DNA of 64,000 nucleotides from Arthrobacter sp. MYb229 (GCF_002975405.1 NZ_PCPS01000002.1:868001-932000); one strand, 5' to 3'. Shown: positions 9,282 through 17,467, counted from the stretch's first letter. Numbers and translations: made by a program. Notes: a model not told the origin generated them from the sequence alone.

Positions 9282-9865
9282 TGGGTGCTCCAAGCCGGGT
9301 CGGCGGTCAGGTAGGTGCGCAGGGTGTCCAGGCAGCGCCCGCGGGTGGGGCCGATGGACCCGACCGGGATGCCCAGCGCCGCGGAGAGGGCGGCGTAGTC
9401 CGGCGCTCCGCCGCGGCTGATGACGCGCAGGATGGCCTGGCAGCGCGGCGTCAGCCGGGAAAAGTGCGCCCAGAGCGTGCGCCGGGCCTCATCGCGCAGC
9501 AGCGCCTCGACCGGACCTGGCATGGGACCGGGGCCGAGGTCTGCTGCACCGGGTTCCGGGTTCTCCCAGGGTTGGGTGCGCCCGCGTTCGCGGGCCACGC
9601 GCCAGGCCTCGCGCCGCACCGTGGTGCCCAGCCAGGCGAGCACGGTTTGCGGGTCCCGGATGGTCTCCGCCCGATCCACCAGCCGCAGCCAGGCGGTCTG
9701 GACCACATCCTCGGCGTCGGCGCGCTCGAGCCGGCAGCTGCGCGCCAGATGCCACAGCGTGGGATTCAGCAGCCGCACCAGCTCTTCGAGCAGTTCGCGC
9801 CGGCCGCCGCGGAACTCTTCGAAGAGGGTTGCGGCCCGATCGACGAGGTCAGTATCCCCGGTCAT
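9278..9865 (-). CDS. ECF-like RNA polymerase sigma factor of the protease module
   Basis: 195 residues from ATG 9865, which overlaps the stop of the upstream subtilase as ATGA; upstream codons of the frame are Arg-rich and look non-coding. Region 2 is seen around residues 20-85 (DAEDVVQTAWLRLVDR, TVLAWLGTTVRREAWRVAR) and region 4 around 130-185 (LTPRCQAILRVIS, YAALSAALGIPVGSIGPTRGRCLDTLR), with no region 1 or 3. It should direct RNA polymerase to a small set of promoters. Two identical promoter-like elements in front of both subtilase genes are the obvious targets, giving positive autoregulation. It is coupled to the 160-residue protein downstream. Confidence 0.9.
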   Translation of the reverse strand: MTGDTDLVDRAATLFEEFRGGRRELLEELVRLLNPTLWHLARSCRLERADAEDVVQTAWLRLVDRAETIRDPQTVLAWLGTTVRREAWRVARERGRTQPWENPEPGAADLGPGPMPGPVEALLRDEARRTLWAHFSRLTPRCQAILRVISRGGAPDYAALSAALGIPVGSIGPTRGRCLDTLRTYLTADPAWSTQ

Positions 9866-11331
9866 GGCCGTTTCCAGCCCAGCGTGGTTCCCAGTGCCGT
9901 CCATCCGCGTTCCAGGCGTTCGGCCAGCCCGGTGGCGGCGGTCTCGGCCAGGGCGCGGGCGAGCTCGGCGGCGAGCACCGGGGCGGAGAAGGAGGTGCCG
10001 CTCCACACCCCGAAGCCGCCGGTGAAGTCATCTGGGTCCAGCGTGGCGCGCGGCAGCCCGGAATTCTGCAGGGCGGCGATCATCTGCCGGTCCCCGCCAA
10101 GGTGCGTGGGCATCGTGGAGACCAGCGCCGCGCCGGGGCGGTGGCAGCTGACCCATGGCCCGGCGTTGCTGAAGTAGGCGACGCTGCCGTCCGGGTTCAG
10201 CGCGCCGACCGAGCACAACGGAAGCAGCCCGGCGGCGGCAGGTCCGGCGGCGAAGCCTGCCGGGTACATCGGGGCGGTCGTGGAGTTATTGCCGGCCGAG
10301 GCGACGACCAGCACGCCGAGGCGGCCGAAGTCCTCGAGCAGCGTGCGCAGCGGGGCATCGGCAAGCCGGTCCGCCGGGGCCTCGTGGTAGTAGCCGAGCG
10401 AGAGGCTGAGCACGTCGATGAGCTCCGCCTGGTCTCCGGACGCAAGGGCGGAGAGCTGGCCGGTGCGCAGCGACTGGAGCGTGGCGATCAGGCAGGATTC
10501 GGAAACCACGCCGTCGTCGGCCATGACCGGGATGCCCAGGATGCGGGCCTCGGGGCAGCGTTGGCGGATGAGCCCGGCGATGAACGTCCCGTGGCCGGCG
10601 AAGGGCGGCAGCGTGCCGTCCAGCGGGTTGCGCACCGGTTCGGGGACCGCGCAGCCCGGTACCGTCCCGTGCCGCCCCAGCAGCTGCCCGTCGACGTGGA
10701 CCTCTGCGGTCGCGGTGGCCGGGTCCTGGAACCAGGGATGCTGCTCCAGGCCGGTGTCCGGCACGACCACCACGGGCGCGCGCTTGGTGCGCGGGCGGCC
10801 GTCGAGCGGGTCCGGCAGCACCACCGACACCGGGGTCCGACCGCCCATCCCCGGTGCTCCGTAGCTGGTGGCCGGCGCCCCGGCGACGCCAGCGTAATAA
10901 GGCACGCCCGCATAGTAGGGCACCCCGGCGTAGTACGGGGTGGCGACCAGCGCGTGGTCCAGGGCCACCCCGTCAGCGGCCCCCGCCCGGCGCAGCCGCC
11001 TCAGCAGCTGCCAGGCGTCGACATCCTCCGGGTCGCCATGCAGCACCAGCCGGCTGACCGGCGGTGCGAGCTTCACCGGGGCCTGTTCCCGGCCGGGCTC
11101 GATGCCCAGCGGCGTGGCCTCCACCTTGATCCCCAGCTCACCGGCCACCTTGTTGATGGCTGCGAGGCGGCCGGCGATCGTGCTCGGCTCCGCTAGGAGC
11201 AGCAGGGAATTGGCCACATAGGCGGTCGCACCGCCGGAATGCGGCACCACCGTGCGAAAGTTCCAGGCCGCTGCGACCAGCGGGTCAAGGTGGGGGAAGG
11301 GATTGCTGGCGACGGTCAAGTGCTCGGTCAT
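9862..11331 (-). CDS. S8 (subtilisin-like) serine peptidase, module protease 2
   Basis: 489 residues from ATG 11331, with GAGAGGA about seven bases upstream. No signal peptide. The triad is visible: Asp in VVVPDTGLE (~192), His in FAGHGTFIAG (~247), Ser in WSGTSFSAP (~447), and the oxyanion-hole Asn in ASAGNNST. A short Tyr/Pro/Gly repeat (YYAGVPYYAGVPYYAG) lies between the N-terminal ~160-residue pro-like region and the core and may be a flexible, cleavable linker. First gene of the leftward operon, joined to the sigma factor by ATGA. A promoter-like element shared with module protease 1 lies 33 bases upstream of the start. Likely intracellular; substrates unknown. Confidence 0.88.
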   Translation of the reverse strand: MTEHLTVASNPFPHLDPLVAAAWNFRTVVPHSGGATAYVANSLLLLAEPSTIAGRLAAINKVAGELGIKVEATPLGIEPGREQAPVKLAPPVSRLVLHGDPEDVDAWQLLRRLRRAGAADGVALDHALVATPYYAGVPYYAGVPYYAGVAGAPATSYGAPGMGGRTPVSVVLPDPLDGRPRTKRAPVVVVPDTGLEQHPWFQDPATATAEVHVDGQLLGRHGTVPGCAVPEPVRNPLDGTLPPFAGHGTFIAGLIRQRCPEARILGIPVMADDGVVSESCLIATLQSLRTGQLSALASGDQAELIDVLSLSLGYYHEAPADRLADAPLRTLLEDFGRLGVLVVASAGNNSTTAPMYPAGFAAGPAAAGLLPLCSVGALNPDGSVAYFSNAGPWVSCHRPGAALVSTMPTHLGGDRQMIAALQNSGLPRATLDPDDFTGGFGVWSGTSFSAPVLAAELARALAETAATGLAERLERGWTALGTTLGWKRP

Positions 11332-11363
11332 GATGGTCCTCTCAAGGTCGAGTTCTTGAGACT

Positions 11364-11391
11364 TAGGAGGGATGAGGCTCCGCGGTGATAC
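11364..11391 (-). promoter_or_regulatory. Candidate ECF-sigma promoter of the subtilase-sigma-CHAT operon
   Basis: Minus strand: GTATCACCG (11391-11383), 13 bases, CTCCTA (11369-11364). It is identical in both blocks and in spacing to 6280-6253. The intervening 13 bases and the flanks differ, so the conservation is specific to the two blocks. Predicted transcription would begin about 25 bases before the start codon. Confidence 0.62.
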
Positions 11392-11548
11392 ATCAATGCT
11401 GGAACAGAATTTTCGGCACCATTCCAATATGCCTGCATCCTACGCCGGATCCGGGTTCCGCGCACCGCTGGAGCGCCTGCTCAAGGCGCAGCCCCGGCCC
11501 ATGCAATGGGCTAGCGGAGCAGGGCAGGGGCGCCGCACATAGAATGAA

Positions 11549-12205
11549 GTGGTGAGCGAGCAAACTGAACGAGAACTTTTCGAATTAGTGCAACCCATCA
11601 TCTTGCGGATCGATAAGGAAGATCCGTCTACCGAGGATGAAGGGATCTCGGCGGTGGCCCGGGCCGCGGTCATTGCCTACCTGCAGAATCCGCAGAACCC
11701 GGAATGGCAGACCTGGGCTAGCCAGGCCTTCGCGAAATCGGTGCGCCGCGCGAATCCGAAGATGTTCGCCAAGGTCTTGGAAATGTTCCCCGAACAGATG
11801 ATCAGCGAGGTGGGCAAGGCCCAAGCCGTCGGGTTGCCACCGCTTCCCGCCACGGACTTGCCCAAGCTGATCGCCAAGCTGCAGGTCTCCGGAACCGAGC
11901 TGCCAAAAAGCGACGAGGCGCTGGTCGCCTCGGTGAACATCGTGCTGAACAAGTCCTTGGACATGTCTACGGGTAAAGCCGCCGCGCAAGCAGCCCATGC
12001 GCTCTTCGCCTGGCTGACCGAGGCACGGCCAACCATCATCGAAGGTTGGCTCAAAGTCCACGCGCCGGTTGGCATCAAGCAGCTGCCGCGCAACGAGTTT
12101 GATCGGCTCTCCGCTCAAGCGTCCGGTCCGGTGATCCAGGACGCCGGGCGAACCGAAATTGAACCCGGCTCGACCACCGCATTTGTTCTCTGCGCTGAGT
12201 CGTAG
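11549..12205 (+). CDS. Peptidyl-tRNA hydrolase 2 (PTH2)-family protein
   Basis: 218 residues; GTG GTG at the start leaves a one-codon ambiguity, and there is no strong ribosome site. The C-terminal half has the PTH2 signatures: MSTGKAAAQAAHAL, where PTH2 has the GK.AAQ.aHA helix, and VIQDAGRTEIEPGSTTAFVL, the conserved DAGRTQI.PGS strand. The first ~110 residues are not part of the catalytic fold and are helical. PTH2 cleaves peptidyl-tRNA and recycles tRNA; it is usual in archaea and eukaryotes, while bacteria normally rely on Pth. Members of this extended type occur in actinobacteria. Whether this one still acts on peptidyl-tRNA is not known. Confidence 0.8.
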   Translation: MVSEQTERELFELVQPIILRIDKEDPSTEDEGISAVARAAVIAYLQNPQNPEWQTWASQAFAKSVRRANPKMFAKVLEMFPEQMISEVGKAQAVGLPPLPATDLPKLIAKLQVSGTELPKSDEALVASVNIVLNKSLDMSTGKAAAQAAHALFAWLTEARPTIIEGWLKVHAPVGIKQLPRNEFDRLSAQASGPVIQDAGRTEIEPGSTTAFVLCAES

Positions 12206-12357
12206 AGCTCAGCTTTAGCTCGGGTATCCGCGAGCCTCATTTGTGTGTCATGATTCTTTTTGGCGGTAACAGTCATGTCACCACAGCGGATGGCTGTTCA
12301 CTTTCGTGAGCCACTGAGGATCGGCAGAAATGCCTTGTCACGAAGGTAAATAATTTC

Positions 12358-14520
12358 ATGCATGCCAACCGTGTACTGAGTCTTGCGCTCGCAGCGGTAT
12401 TAACCGTGGGGCTGGGAATGCCGGCTGCCGCTTCAGCGCAGATTCGACCGGAATCCGCGGTGGAAATTTCCGCGGTGAAAGCGAAGATCTCCAAGAAGAC
12501 CACGGCGAATTTGATTCTGCGGAAAACCGCGTCAAGCACATCCGCCGCGCAGCTGGTGATTCCGAAAAATACCACGCTATCGGTGATCCGGAGCAGCTCC
12601 GGATGGGACCAAGTAAGTTTTGCGAAGAGGACCGGATGGGTCTCATCAAAATACCTGACCACGGTTGGGGTTCCCAGCGAGTCCAAGCCCAAGGCAAGCG
12701 TTTATCGCTACCTGAAGTCTTTCCAGCCCCTGCGTCAGAAGGCCTCTGCCGCAGCGCCTTCGCTGACCGGTGTGATCCGTAAAACCAAGGTTCAACGACT
12801 CGGGTCTTCGGGAGCTTGGACACGCATTAAGGCCGGACGCACGATCGGGTTCGTACCGACCAACCAGCTTTCCACGTCCCTTCCGGCCGCAGTGCATCGG
12901 TACACGAAGTCCGCGCAAACGGTCTACAAATCAGCTTCCACGAAGGCATCCACCGTCACCCGTGTCGGGGCCGGTGCAAAGCTCGAATGGTTGCGCACCT
13001 CGGGAAGCTGGGCTTATGTCTCCGCGTCCGGTGCCAGGGGATGGATATCCGCAAAGCAGCTATCCAGCACGAAGCCAAGGGTCGATAAGCTCATTGGGAA
13101 TCGGTGGATGATCACTCATACCGTGGTGCGCCAGGGCAACTGGAACAAGGCCAAATCCTTGGGGATGATCAAGGCCGGCGACAAGGTCGGCCTCTACCTG
13201 AGCAAGGGGTCTTGGTCCAAGGTGCAGACAACGCGCGGGACCGGTTGGGTGCCCACCAGCAGCCTCGTGAGCAGTTATTACAAGCCCCATTCCGCCGCAT
13301 CCCGCTGGACCGTGAAGCAGACGGCACTGCGCTCGGGCAACGCTGGATCGAGCCGGCGGCTAGGCACCGTGGCCAAAAACGAAAAGGTGTCCCTGCATGG
13401 CACCTCCAACGGTTGGTCCCGAATCAAATCATCCAAGGGTACCGGCTGGGTGGCCACCCGGGACCTGACCGCGAGCAAGCCCGTCGGCAACGTCCTCAAA
13501 GGCCATCGTTGGACGGTGCAATCCGTGGCGGTGCGCGCCAGCGCTTCGGCAAAAGCCAAATCCTCTGGCACCATCCGTGCCGGGCAGAAGGTTGGGTTCT
13601 ACACCGCCAGCGGCTCGTGGTCCAAGGTGAAAACCTCCCGAGGCACCGGCTGGATAGCATCCAGCGCGCTGGTCAACAGCGCCTACAAACCGCTGAACAG
13701 GCTCAAACGCTGGACTACAAGCAACGTGCACTTGCGCGCTGGCTACTCCAGGGCGCACCAGTCCCTGGGGGTGATCACCTTGCACCAGCCGGTCACCGCA
13801 CACGGAAGCGCCAACGGCTGGACGCGGGTGAGCACCTCCGAAGGCATCGGGTGGATCAGCTCCGGCTACCTCTCGGCTGCCGAGCCCACGAAGCCTGCGC
13901 CCGACAAGCAGCAGAGCAACAGCTACCGATGGACAACAGCCAACGTCAACCTACGGGCTGGCGCCGGGGTCCACCACCGGGGCAAAGGCGTCGTTCCTTC
14001 GGGCGAGAAGGTCACATATTTGACGTCCAGCACTGGCTGGACGAAGGTGAAAACTTCCAGAGGCAGCGGATGGATCAAAGAAAGCTACCTATCCCGGCGG
14101 GCCCCGGCGGCCCTCCAACCGGATGCGCGACGCGTCATGAAGGCAATCGACGGCCGATTCCGCGACACGGTCAGCGGCATCCACACGATTCGCAGCGGCT
14201 CGGCCGGGCATAGCGCAGGCAAAGCAGTGGACTTGATGATCCGGGACTACAAGAACAAGCGCCGGATCGCTGAAGGCGATGAGCTGGCCCAGTTCCTGAT
14301 CGACAACCGCGCTCAACTGGGTATCTATTACCTCATTTGGCAGGACCGGATTTGGCTTCCGACGACAGGCTGGACTGCGTACTCCGGGTCCGGCAAGTAC
14401 GGAAACCAGTTCTCGAATAACTGGAACGACACCACCCTGCATTTGGACCACATCCACGTCGAGGTCTACGGGGATTCGGGCACCGACGGCAGGCTGGATC
14501 TCAGCGCGCTGCGACGCTGA
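12358..14520 (+). CDS. SH3-repeat secreted protein with ARB_07466-like C-terminal domain
   Basis: 720 residues. A signal peptide spans about residues 1-28 (MHANRVLSLALAAVLTVGLG, cleavage near ASA). Eight SH3-type repeats follow, of which repeats 2-3 are the most divergent and 8 the closest to those of the paralogue at 1-1829. The last ~140 residues repeat the domain seen there, with HSAGKAVD and LDHIHVE plus the conserved YYLIWQD and NNWNDTT. The repeats should bind the cell wall and the terminal domain may cut peptides. The two paralogues bracket the protease module and the ASST gene. Base composition and style match the neighbours. Confidence 0.87.
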   Translation: MHANRVLSLALAAVLTVGLGMPAAASAQIRPESAVEISAVKAKISKKTTANLILRKTASSTSAAQLVIPKNTTLSVIRSSSGWDQVSFAKRTGWVSSKYLTTVGVPSESKPKASVYRYLKSFQPLRQKASAAAPSLTGVIRKTKVQRLGSSGAWTRIKAGRTIGFVPTNQLSTSLPAAVHRYTKSAQTVYKSASTKASTVTRVGAGAKLEWLRTSGSWAYVSASGARGWISAKQLSSTKPRVDKLIGNRWMITHTVVRQGNWNKAKSLGMIKAGDKVGLYLSKGSWSKVQTTRGTGWVPTSSLVSSYYKPHSAASRWTVKQTALRSGNAGSSRRLGTVAKNEKVSLHGTSNGWSRIKSSKGTGWVATRDLTASKPVGNVLKGHRWTVQSVAVRASASAKAKSSGTIRAGQKVGFYTASGSWSKVKTSRGTGWIASSALVNSAYKPLNRLKRWTTSNVHLRAGYSRAHQSLGVITLHQPVTAHGSANGWTRVSTSEGIGWISSGYLSAAEPTKPAPDKQQSNSYRWTTANVNLRAGAGVHHRGKGVVPSGEKVTYLTSSTGWTKVKTSRGSGWIKESYLSRRAPAALQPDARRVMKAIDGRFRDTVSGIHTIRSGSAGHSAGKAVDLMIRDYKNKRRIAEGDELAQFLIDNRAQLGIYYLIWQDRIWLPTTGWTAYSGSGKYGNQFSNNWNDTTLHLDHIHVEVYGDSGTDGRLDLSALRR

Positions 14521-14605
14521 GCGTGAAAGCTGCTCCGCCGGAGGGGCTCGCGGCATTGCCGCCGAGGGCCCCAAAAGTGCCGCGAGGAGCCAACCCAAGG
14601 AGGGT

Positions 14606-14623
14606 AGTCCGAAATCTCGGACT
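14606..14623. promoter_or_regulatory. hut operator 1 (upstream of hutG)
   Basis: Palindrome AGTCCGAAATCTCGGACT, 54 bases before hutG. Closely similar 18-bp palindromes stand upstream of hutH (32325-32342) and hutU (39953-39970). Shared form: (A/T)GTCYGRWATYTCRGAC(A/T). Probably the site of the IclR-family regulator encoded at 39964-40752. Confidence 0.65.
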
Positions 14624-14676
14624 GGCAACGGTGGCAGGCCTAGTGCGCGCCGGCATGCATCTGGTCTGCTGGTGAG

Positions 14677-15657
14677 ATGGACAAATATGTGCACAATCCG
14701 GAAATTCAGGTAGACCGACCAGCCGCAGGCTGGAGCGGTCGCATCGATGGGACCGGCAAGCAGCACCTGCGCTGGCATCAGCACGTCGCCACCGGGCCCT
14801 CCGGGATGCCCGCACCGCAGGCAGGTGGCCGACCGGTGGCCCTCCTCGGCTTCGCCTCGGATGCAGGAGTGCTGCGAAACCAGGGAAGAATCGGCGCAGC
14901 CAAAGGGCCAGCCGCCCTGCGTGCCGCGCTCAGCTCGCTTGCCATCCATGAATCGCGCATGGTGTGCGACGCCGGTGACATCGTGGTGGTCGGCGACGAG
15001 CTTGAGGCAGGCCAGCGGCGACTAGCCCAGAGCGTGAGCCAGCTGCTCAAGTCCGGGATGCTTCCCGTAGTCCTCGGGGGCGGGCATGAGACGGCCTACG
15101 GATCCTTCGGCGGCCTTTTTGATCGGCTTCAGCACCAGCCGGATGCCCGCATCGGAATTCTCAATCTTGATGCGCACTTCGACCTGCGCAGCGCACCACG
15201 GCGAAGCAGCGGGACACCGTTCAAGGACATAGCCAACGATATGCACGCCGCCGGACGAGAATTCAACTATGCGGTTCTTGGCATCAGCCAGCCGAATAAC
15301 ACGCGGCTGCTATTCGAAGAGGCAAAGGCCCTCGGCGTCACGTATCTGCTCGACGAGCAATGCGGGGCAGGATCTTTGGGGCAGGTCGCCGAGTTCGTAG
15401 ATCTTTTCCTGCAGGGCATCGATCAGCTGTATCTGACGATCGATCTCGACGTCTTGCCCGCCGCGGTTGCGCCCGGGGTGAGCGCGCCAGCAGCCTATGG
15501 GGTTCCGCTAGAGGTAATCCATGCGGTCTGCCGGCAAGTTGCACAAAGCGGAAAGCTTGCCCTGGTCGATGTGGTCGAACTTAACCCGCGCTTTGATCTG
15601 GACGGACGTACCGCGCGCACCGCAGCGCGGCTGATCAACACGCTGGCAGGGGTCTAG
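14677..15657 (+). CDS. hutG: Formimidoylglutamase (histidine degradation)
   Basis: 326 residues of the arginase/ureohydrolase fold. The metal-binding motifs are present: GGGHETA (His), NLDAHFDLR (Asp, His, Asp) and TIDLDVL (two Asp), which hold the Mn pair. HutG hydrolyses N-formimidoyl-L-glutamate to glutamate and formamide, the last step of one branch of histidine catabolism; hutH and hutU are also in the window, 16 and 24 kb away, under what looks like the same operator. The N-terminal ~35 residues are longer than in most family members, but ATG 14677 (after GGTGAG) is the best start seen. The arginase family includes guanidinobutyrase and agmatinase; context favours HutG. Confidence 0.85.
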   Translation: MDKYVHNPEIQVDRPAAGWSGRIDGTGKQHLRWHQHVATGPSGMPAPQAGGRPVALLGFASDAGVLRNQGRIGAAKGPAALRAALSSLAIHESRMVCDAGDIVVVGDELEAGQRRLAQSVSQLLKSGMLPVVLGGGHETAYGSFGGLFDRLQHQPDARIGILNLDAHFDLRSAPRRSSGTPFKDIANDMHAAGREFNYAVLGISQPNNTRLLFEEAKALGVTYLLDEQCGAGSLGQVAEFVDLFLQGIDQLYLTIDLDVLPAAVAPGVSAPAAYGVPLEVIHAVCRQVAQSGKLALVDVVELNPRFDLDGRTARTAARLINTLAGV

Positions 15658-15694
15658 CAACCACATATATTTCACAATAATTGCGTCACCAAAT

Positions 15695-15724
15695 TTGAAT
15701 GTTTGACCCCTCAAACATTATGCT
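15695..15724 (+). promoter_or_regulatory. Metal-transporter promoter with palindromic operator in the spacer
   Basis: TTGAAT (15695-15700), 18 bases, TATGCT (15719-15724) form a good -35/-10 pair. AATGTTTGA-CCCC-TCAAACATT (15698-15719), a perfect 9-bp inverted repeat, fills the spacer. Such placement is what a DtxR/MntR-type repressor would need to block RNA polymerase, and one is encoded by the convergent gene at 18362-19039. Confidence 0.65.
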
Positions 15725-15761
15725 GTGTGCAAGCGGATTTTTCGTGGCGATCAAATGTGAA

Positions 15762-16730
15762 ATGGTGTGGGCAACGGTGCAAACAGCGCAAAGTAGACGA
15801 CATGGGTCGCGGCTTCTGCGCGCCCTGACCCTGACCTGCGCTTTAGCGCTGGTGCTCGGCGGATGCGGTGCGTCCAAGGAGCCGGAAGTGAAGCCCGCGC
15901 AGGACGGCCGTCCGGTGGTGCTGACGACTTTCACGGTCCTTGCGGACATCGCAGAAAATGTTGCCGGCGAACATCTGCGCGTGGAATCGGTGACAAAGCT
16001 GGGGGCCGAAATCCATGGCTACGAACCAACCCCGGACGACCTGCGACGTGCCTCCCACGCGGATCTGATCCTCGACAACGGGCTGAATCTGGAAGCCTGG
16101 TTCGAGCAATTTGTCCACGACAATCCGGCACCGCACCTGACGGTCAGCGACGGGGTGGAGGTCATCTCCATCGCCGAAGATGCCGGTATCGGCAAACCCA
16201 ACCCGCATGCCTGGATGAGTCCGCTGAATGTCAAGATCTATGTGGACCATATGGTCCAAGGCTTCAGCGAACTCGATCCCGAGCACGCGGCGGACTTTGC
16301 CGCAAATGGCGAAATCTATAAGAACAAGCTGCAAGCGGTCCAGGACCAGCTAGCGGCAGACCTCGCCCAAGTGCCGGAGCGGCAACGCGTGCTCGTCTCC
16401 TGTGAAGGGGCCTTCAGCTATTTGGCCCGCGATGCCGGACTGCGCGAAAAATATCTCTGGGCGGTCAACGCCGAATCCATGGCCACCCCGCGCAAGGTCG
16501 CGGCAGCCATCGACTACATTCGCGAGCACGAGGTTCCCGCGGTCTTCTGCGAATCGACGGTCTCCGACTCCGCCATGCAGCGCGTGGTCGAATCCACCGA
16601 CGCCGCGTATGGCGGAACGCTCTTCGTGGATTCCCTCTCCGAGCCCAACGGTCCGGTGCCCAGCTATCTGGACCTCATCACCCATGACGCGCAAACCATC
16701 GCCCGTGCCCTCCGAGGAGAACTCAAATGA
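15762..16730 (+). CDS. Metal (Mn/Zn/Fe) ABC transporter substrate-binding lipoprotein
   Basis: 322 residues from ATG 15762. Upstream in-frame starts (15699, 15720) overlap the operator or the -10 box, so they are unlikely. Lipobox LVLGGC gives a membrane-anchored binding protein. The cluster A-1/ZnuA fold is recognised by HGYEPTPDDLRRASHADLI (metal-binding His), NPHAWMSPLN (His), the Glu in SCEGAFSYLARD and Asp in LFVDSLSE. This set of two His, Glu and Asp is the usual Mn/Fe-type site. First gene of a three-gene operon with ATGA overlaps, next to a DtxR-type regulator, so manganese is the most likely substrate; zinc or iron cannot be excluded. Confidence 0.9.
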   Translation: MVWATVQTAQSRRHGSRLLRALTLTCALALVLGGCGASKEPEVKPAQDGRPVVLTTFTVLADIAENVAGEHLRVESVTKLGAEIHGYEPTPDDLRRASHADLILDNGLNLEAWFEQFVHDNPAPHLTVSDGVEVISIAEDAGIGKPNPHAWMSPLNVKIYVDHMVQGFSELDPEHAADFAANGEIYKNKLQAVQDQLAADLAQVPERQRVLVSCEGAFSYLARDAGLREKYLWAVNAESMATPRKVAAAIDYIREHEVPAVFCESTVSDSAMQRVVESTDAAYGGTLFVDSLSEPNGPVPSYLDLITHDAQTIARALRGELK

Positions 16731-17467
16731 CACTTGCAATCGACGTTGACGCAGCGACGGTTCACTATGGAACGGTCCTCGCCCTCGATAAGGCCTCGGT
16801 GCAATTGGAGCGCGGATCCGTCTGCGGATTGGTCGGCATGAACGGTTCCGGAAAATCTACGCTATTCAAAACCATTATGGGGTTGCTCAAGCCCGATACC
16901 GGCAAGGTGCTGGTCAACGGGTCCAGCCCGCTGCAGGCGCGGAAATCCGGGGCTATCGGCTACGTCCCGCAGAATGAGGCGGTCGACTGGGACTTCCCGA
17001 TCTCGGTGCGCGAGGTCGTGATGACCGGACGCTACGGGCATATGGGCTTCACCAGGCGTCCGAAAAAGGCGGACCAGATCGCGGTGGACGCCGCGCTCGA
17101 ACGCGTGGACCTGGCCGAGCATGCGGGACGGCAAATCGGGCAATTGTCCGGCGGGCAAAAGAAGCGCGCCTTCGTGGCCCGCTGCATTGCCCAGGAATCA
17201 AACATCATGCTCCTGGATGAACCATTCGCCGGAGTGGATAAGCGCAGCGAAGCGACAATCACCAAGCTCTTGCGCGAGGTGGCGGACCAGGGCGGAAGCG
17301 TGCTGATCTCAACCCATGACCTGCACGCCTTGCCGACCTTGGCGGACCAAGCGATCCTCTTGATGCGCAAGGTCTTGATGCAAGGAGACCCGCAATTGGT
17401 CTTGCAACCTGAAAATCTTGCCATGGCCTTTGGCCTGGATCCGATGAACCGAGGCGGCGCAGCATGA
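16727..17467 (+). CDS. Metal ABC transporter ATP-binding protein
   Basis: 246 residues. Start overlaps the previous stop (ATGA). Contains Walker A GMNGSGKST (~38-46), Q-loop PQNEAVDWDFP with the VDWDFP wording typical of Mn/Zn importers, signature LSGGQKKRAFVAR (~141), Walker B IMLLDEPFAG and the switch His in ISTHDL. It powers uptake by the adjacent permease and binding protein. Also overlaps the permease gene by ATGA, so all three products are made together. Confidence 0.93.
   Translation: MTLAIDVDAATVHYGTVLALDKASVQLERGSVCGLVGMNGSGKSTLFKTIMGLLKPDTGKVLVNGSSPLQARKSGAIGYVPQNEAVDWDFPISVREVVMTGRYGHMGFTRRPKKADQIAVDAALERVDLAEHAGRQIGQLSGGQKKRAFVARCIAQESNIMLLDEPFAGVDKRSEATITKLLREVADQGGSVLISTHDLHALPTLADQAILLMRKVLMQGDPQLVLQPENLAMAFGLDPMNRGGAA

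Noticed and set aside
12206-12357. Possible c-di-AMP riboswitch ahead of the SH3-repeat gene
   Set aside because: Such switches precede wall-hydrolase genes in actinobacteria, but the region is too short and I do not find the conserved core sequence.
14547-14586. Inverted repeat CTCGCGGCA/TGCCGCGAG after the second SH3-repeat gene
   Set aside because: Short arms with a 22-base loop and no T run; too weak to list as a terminator.
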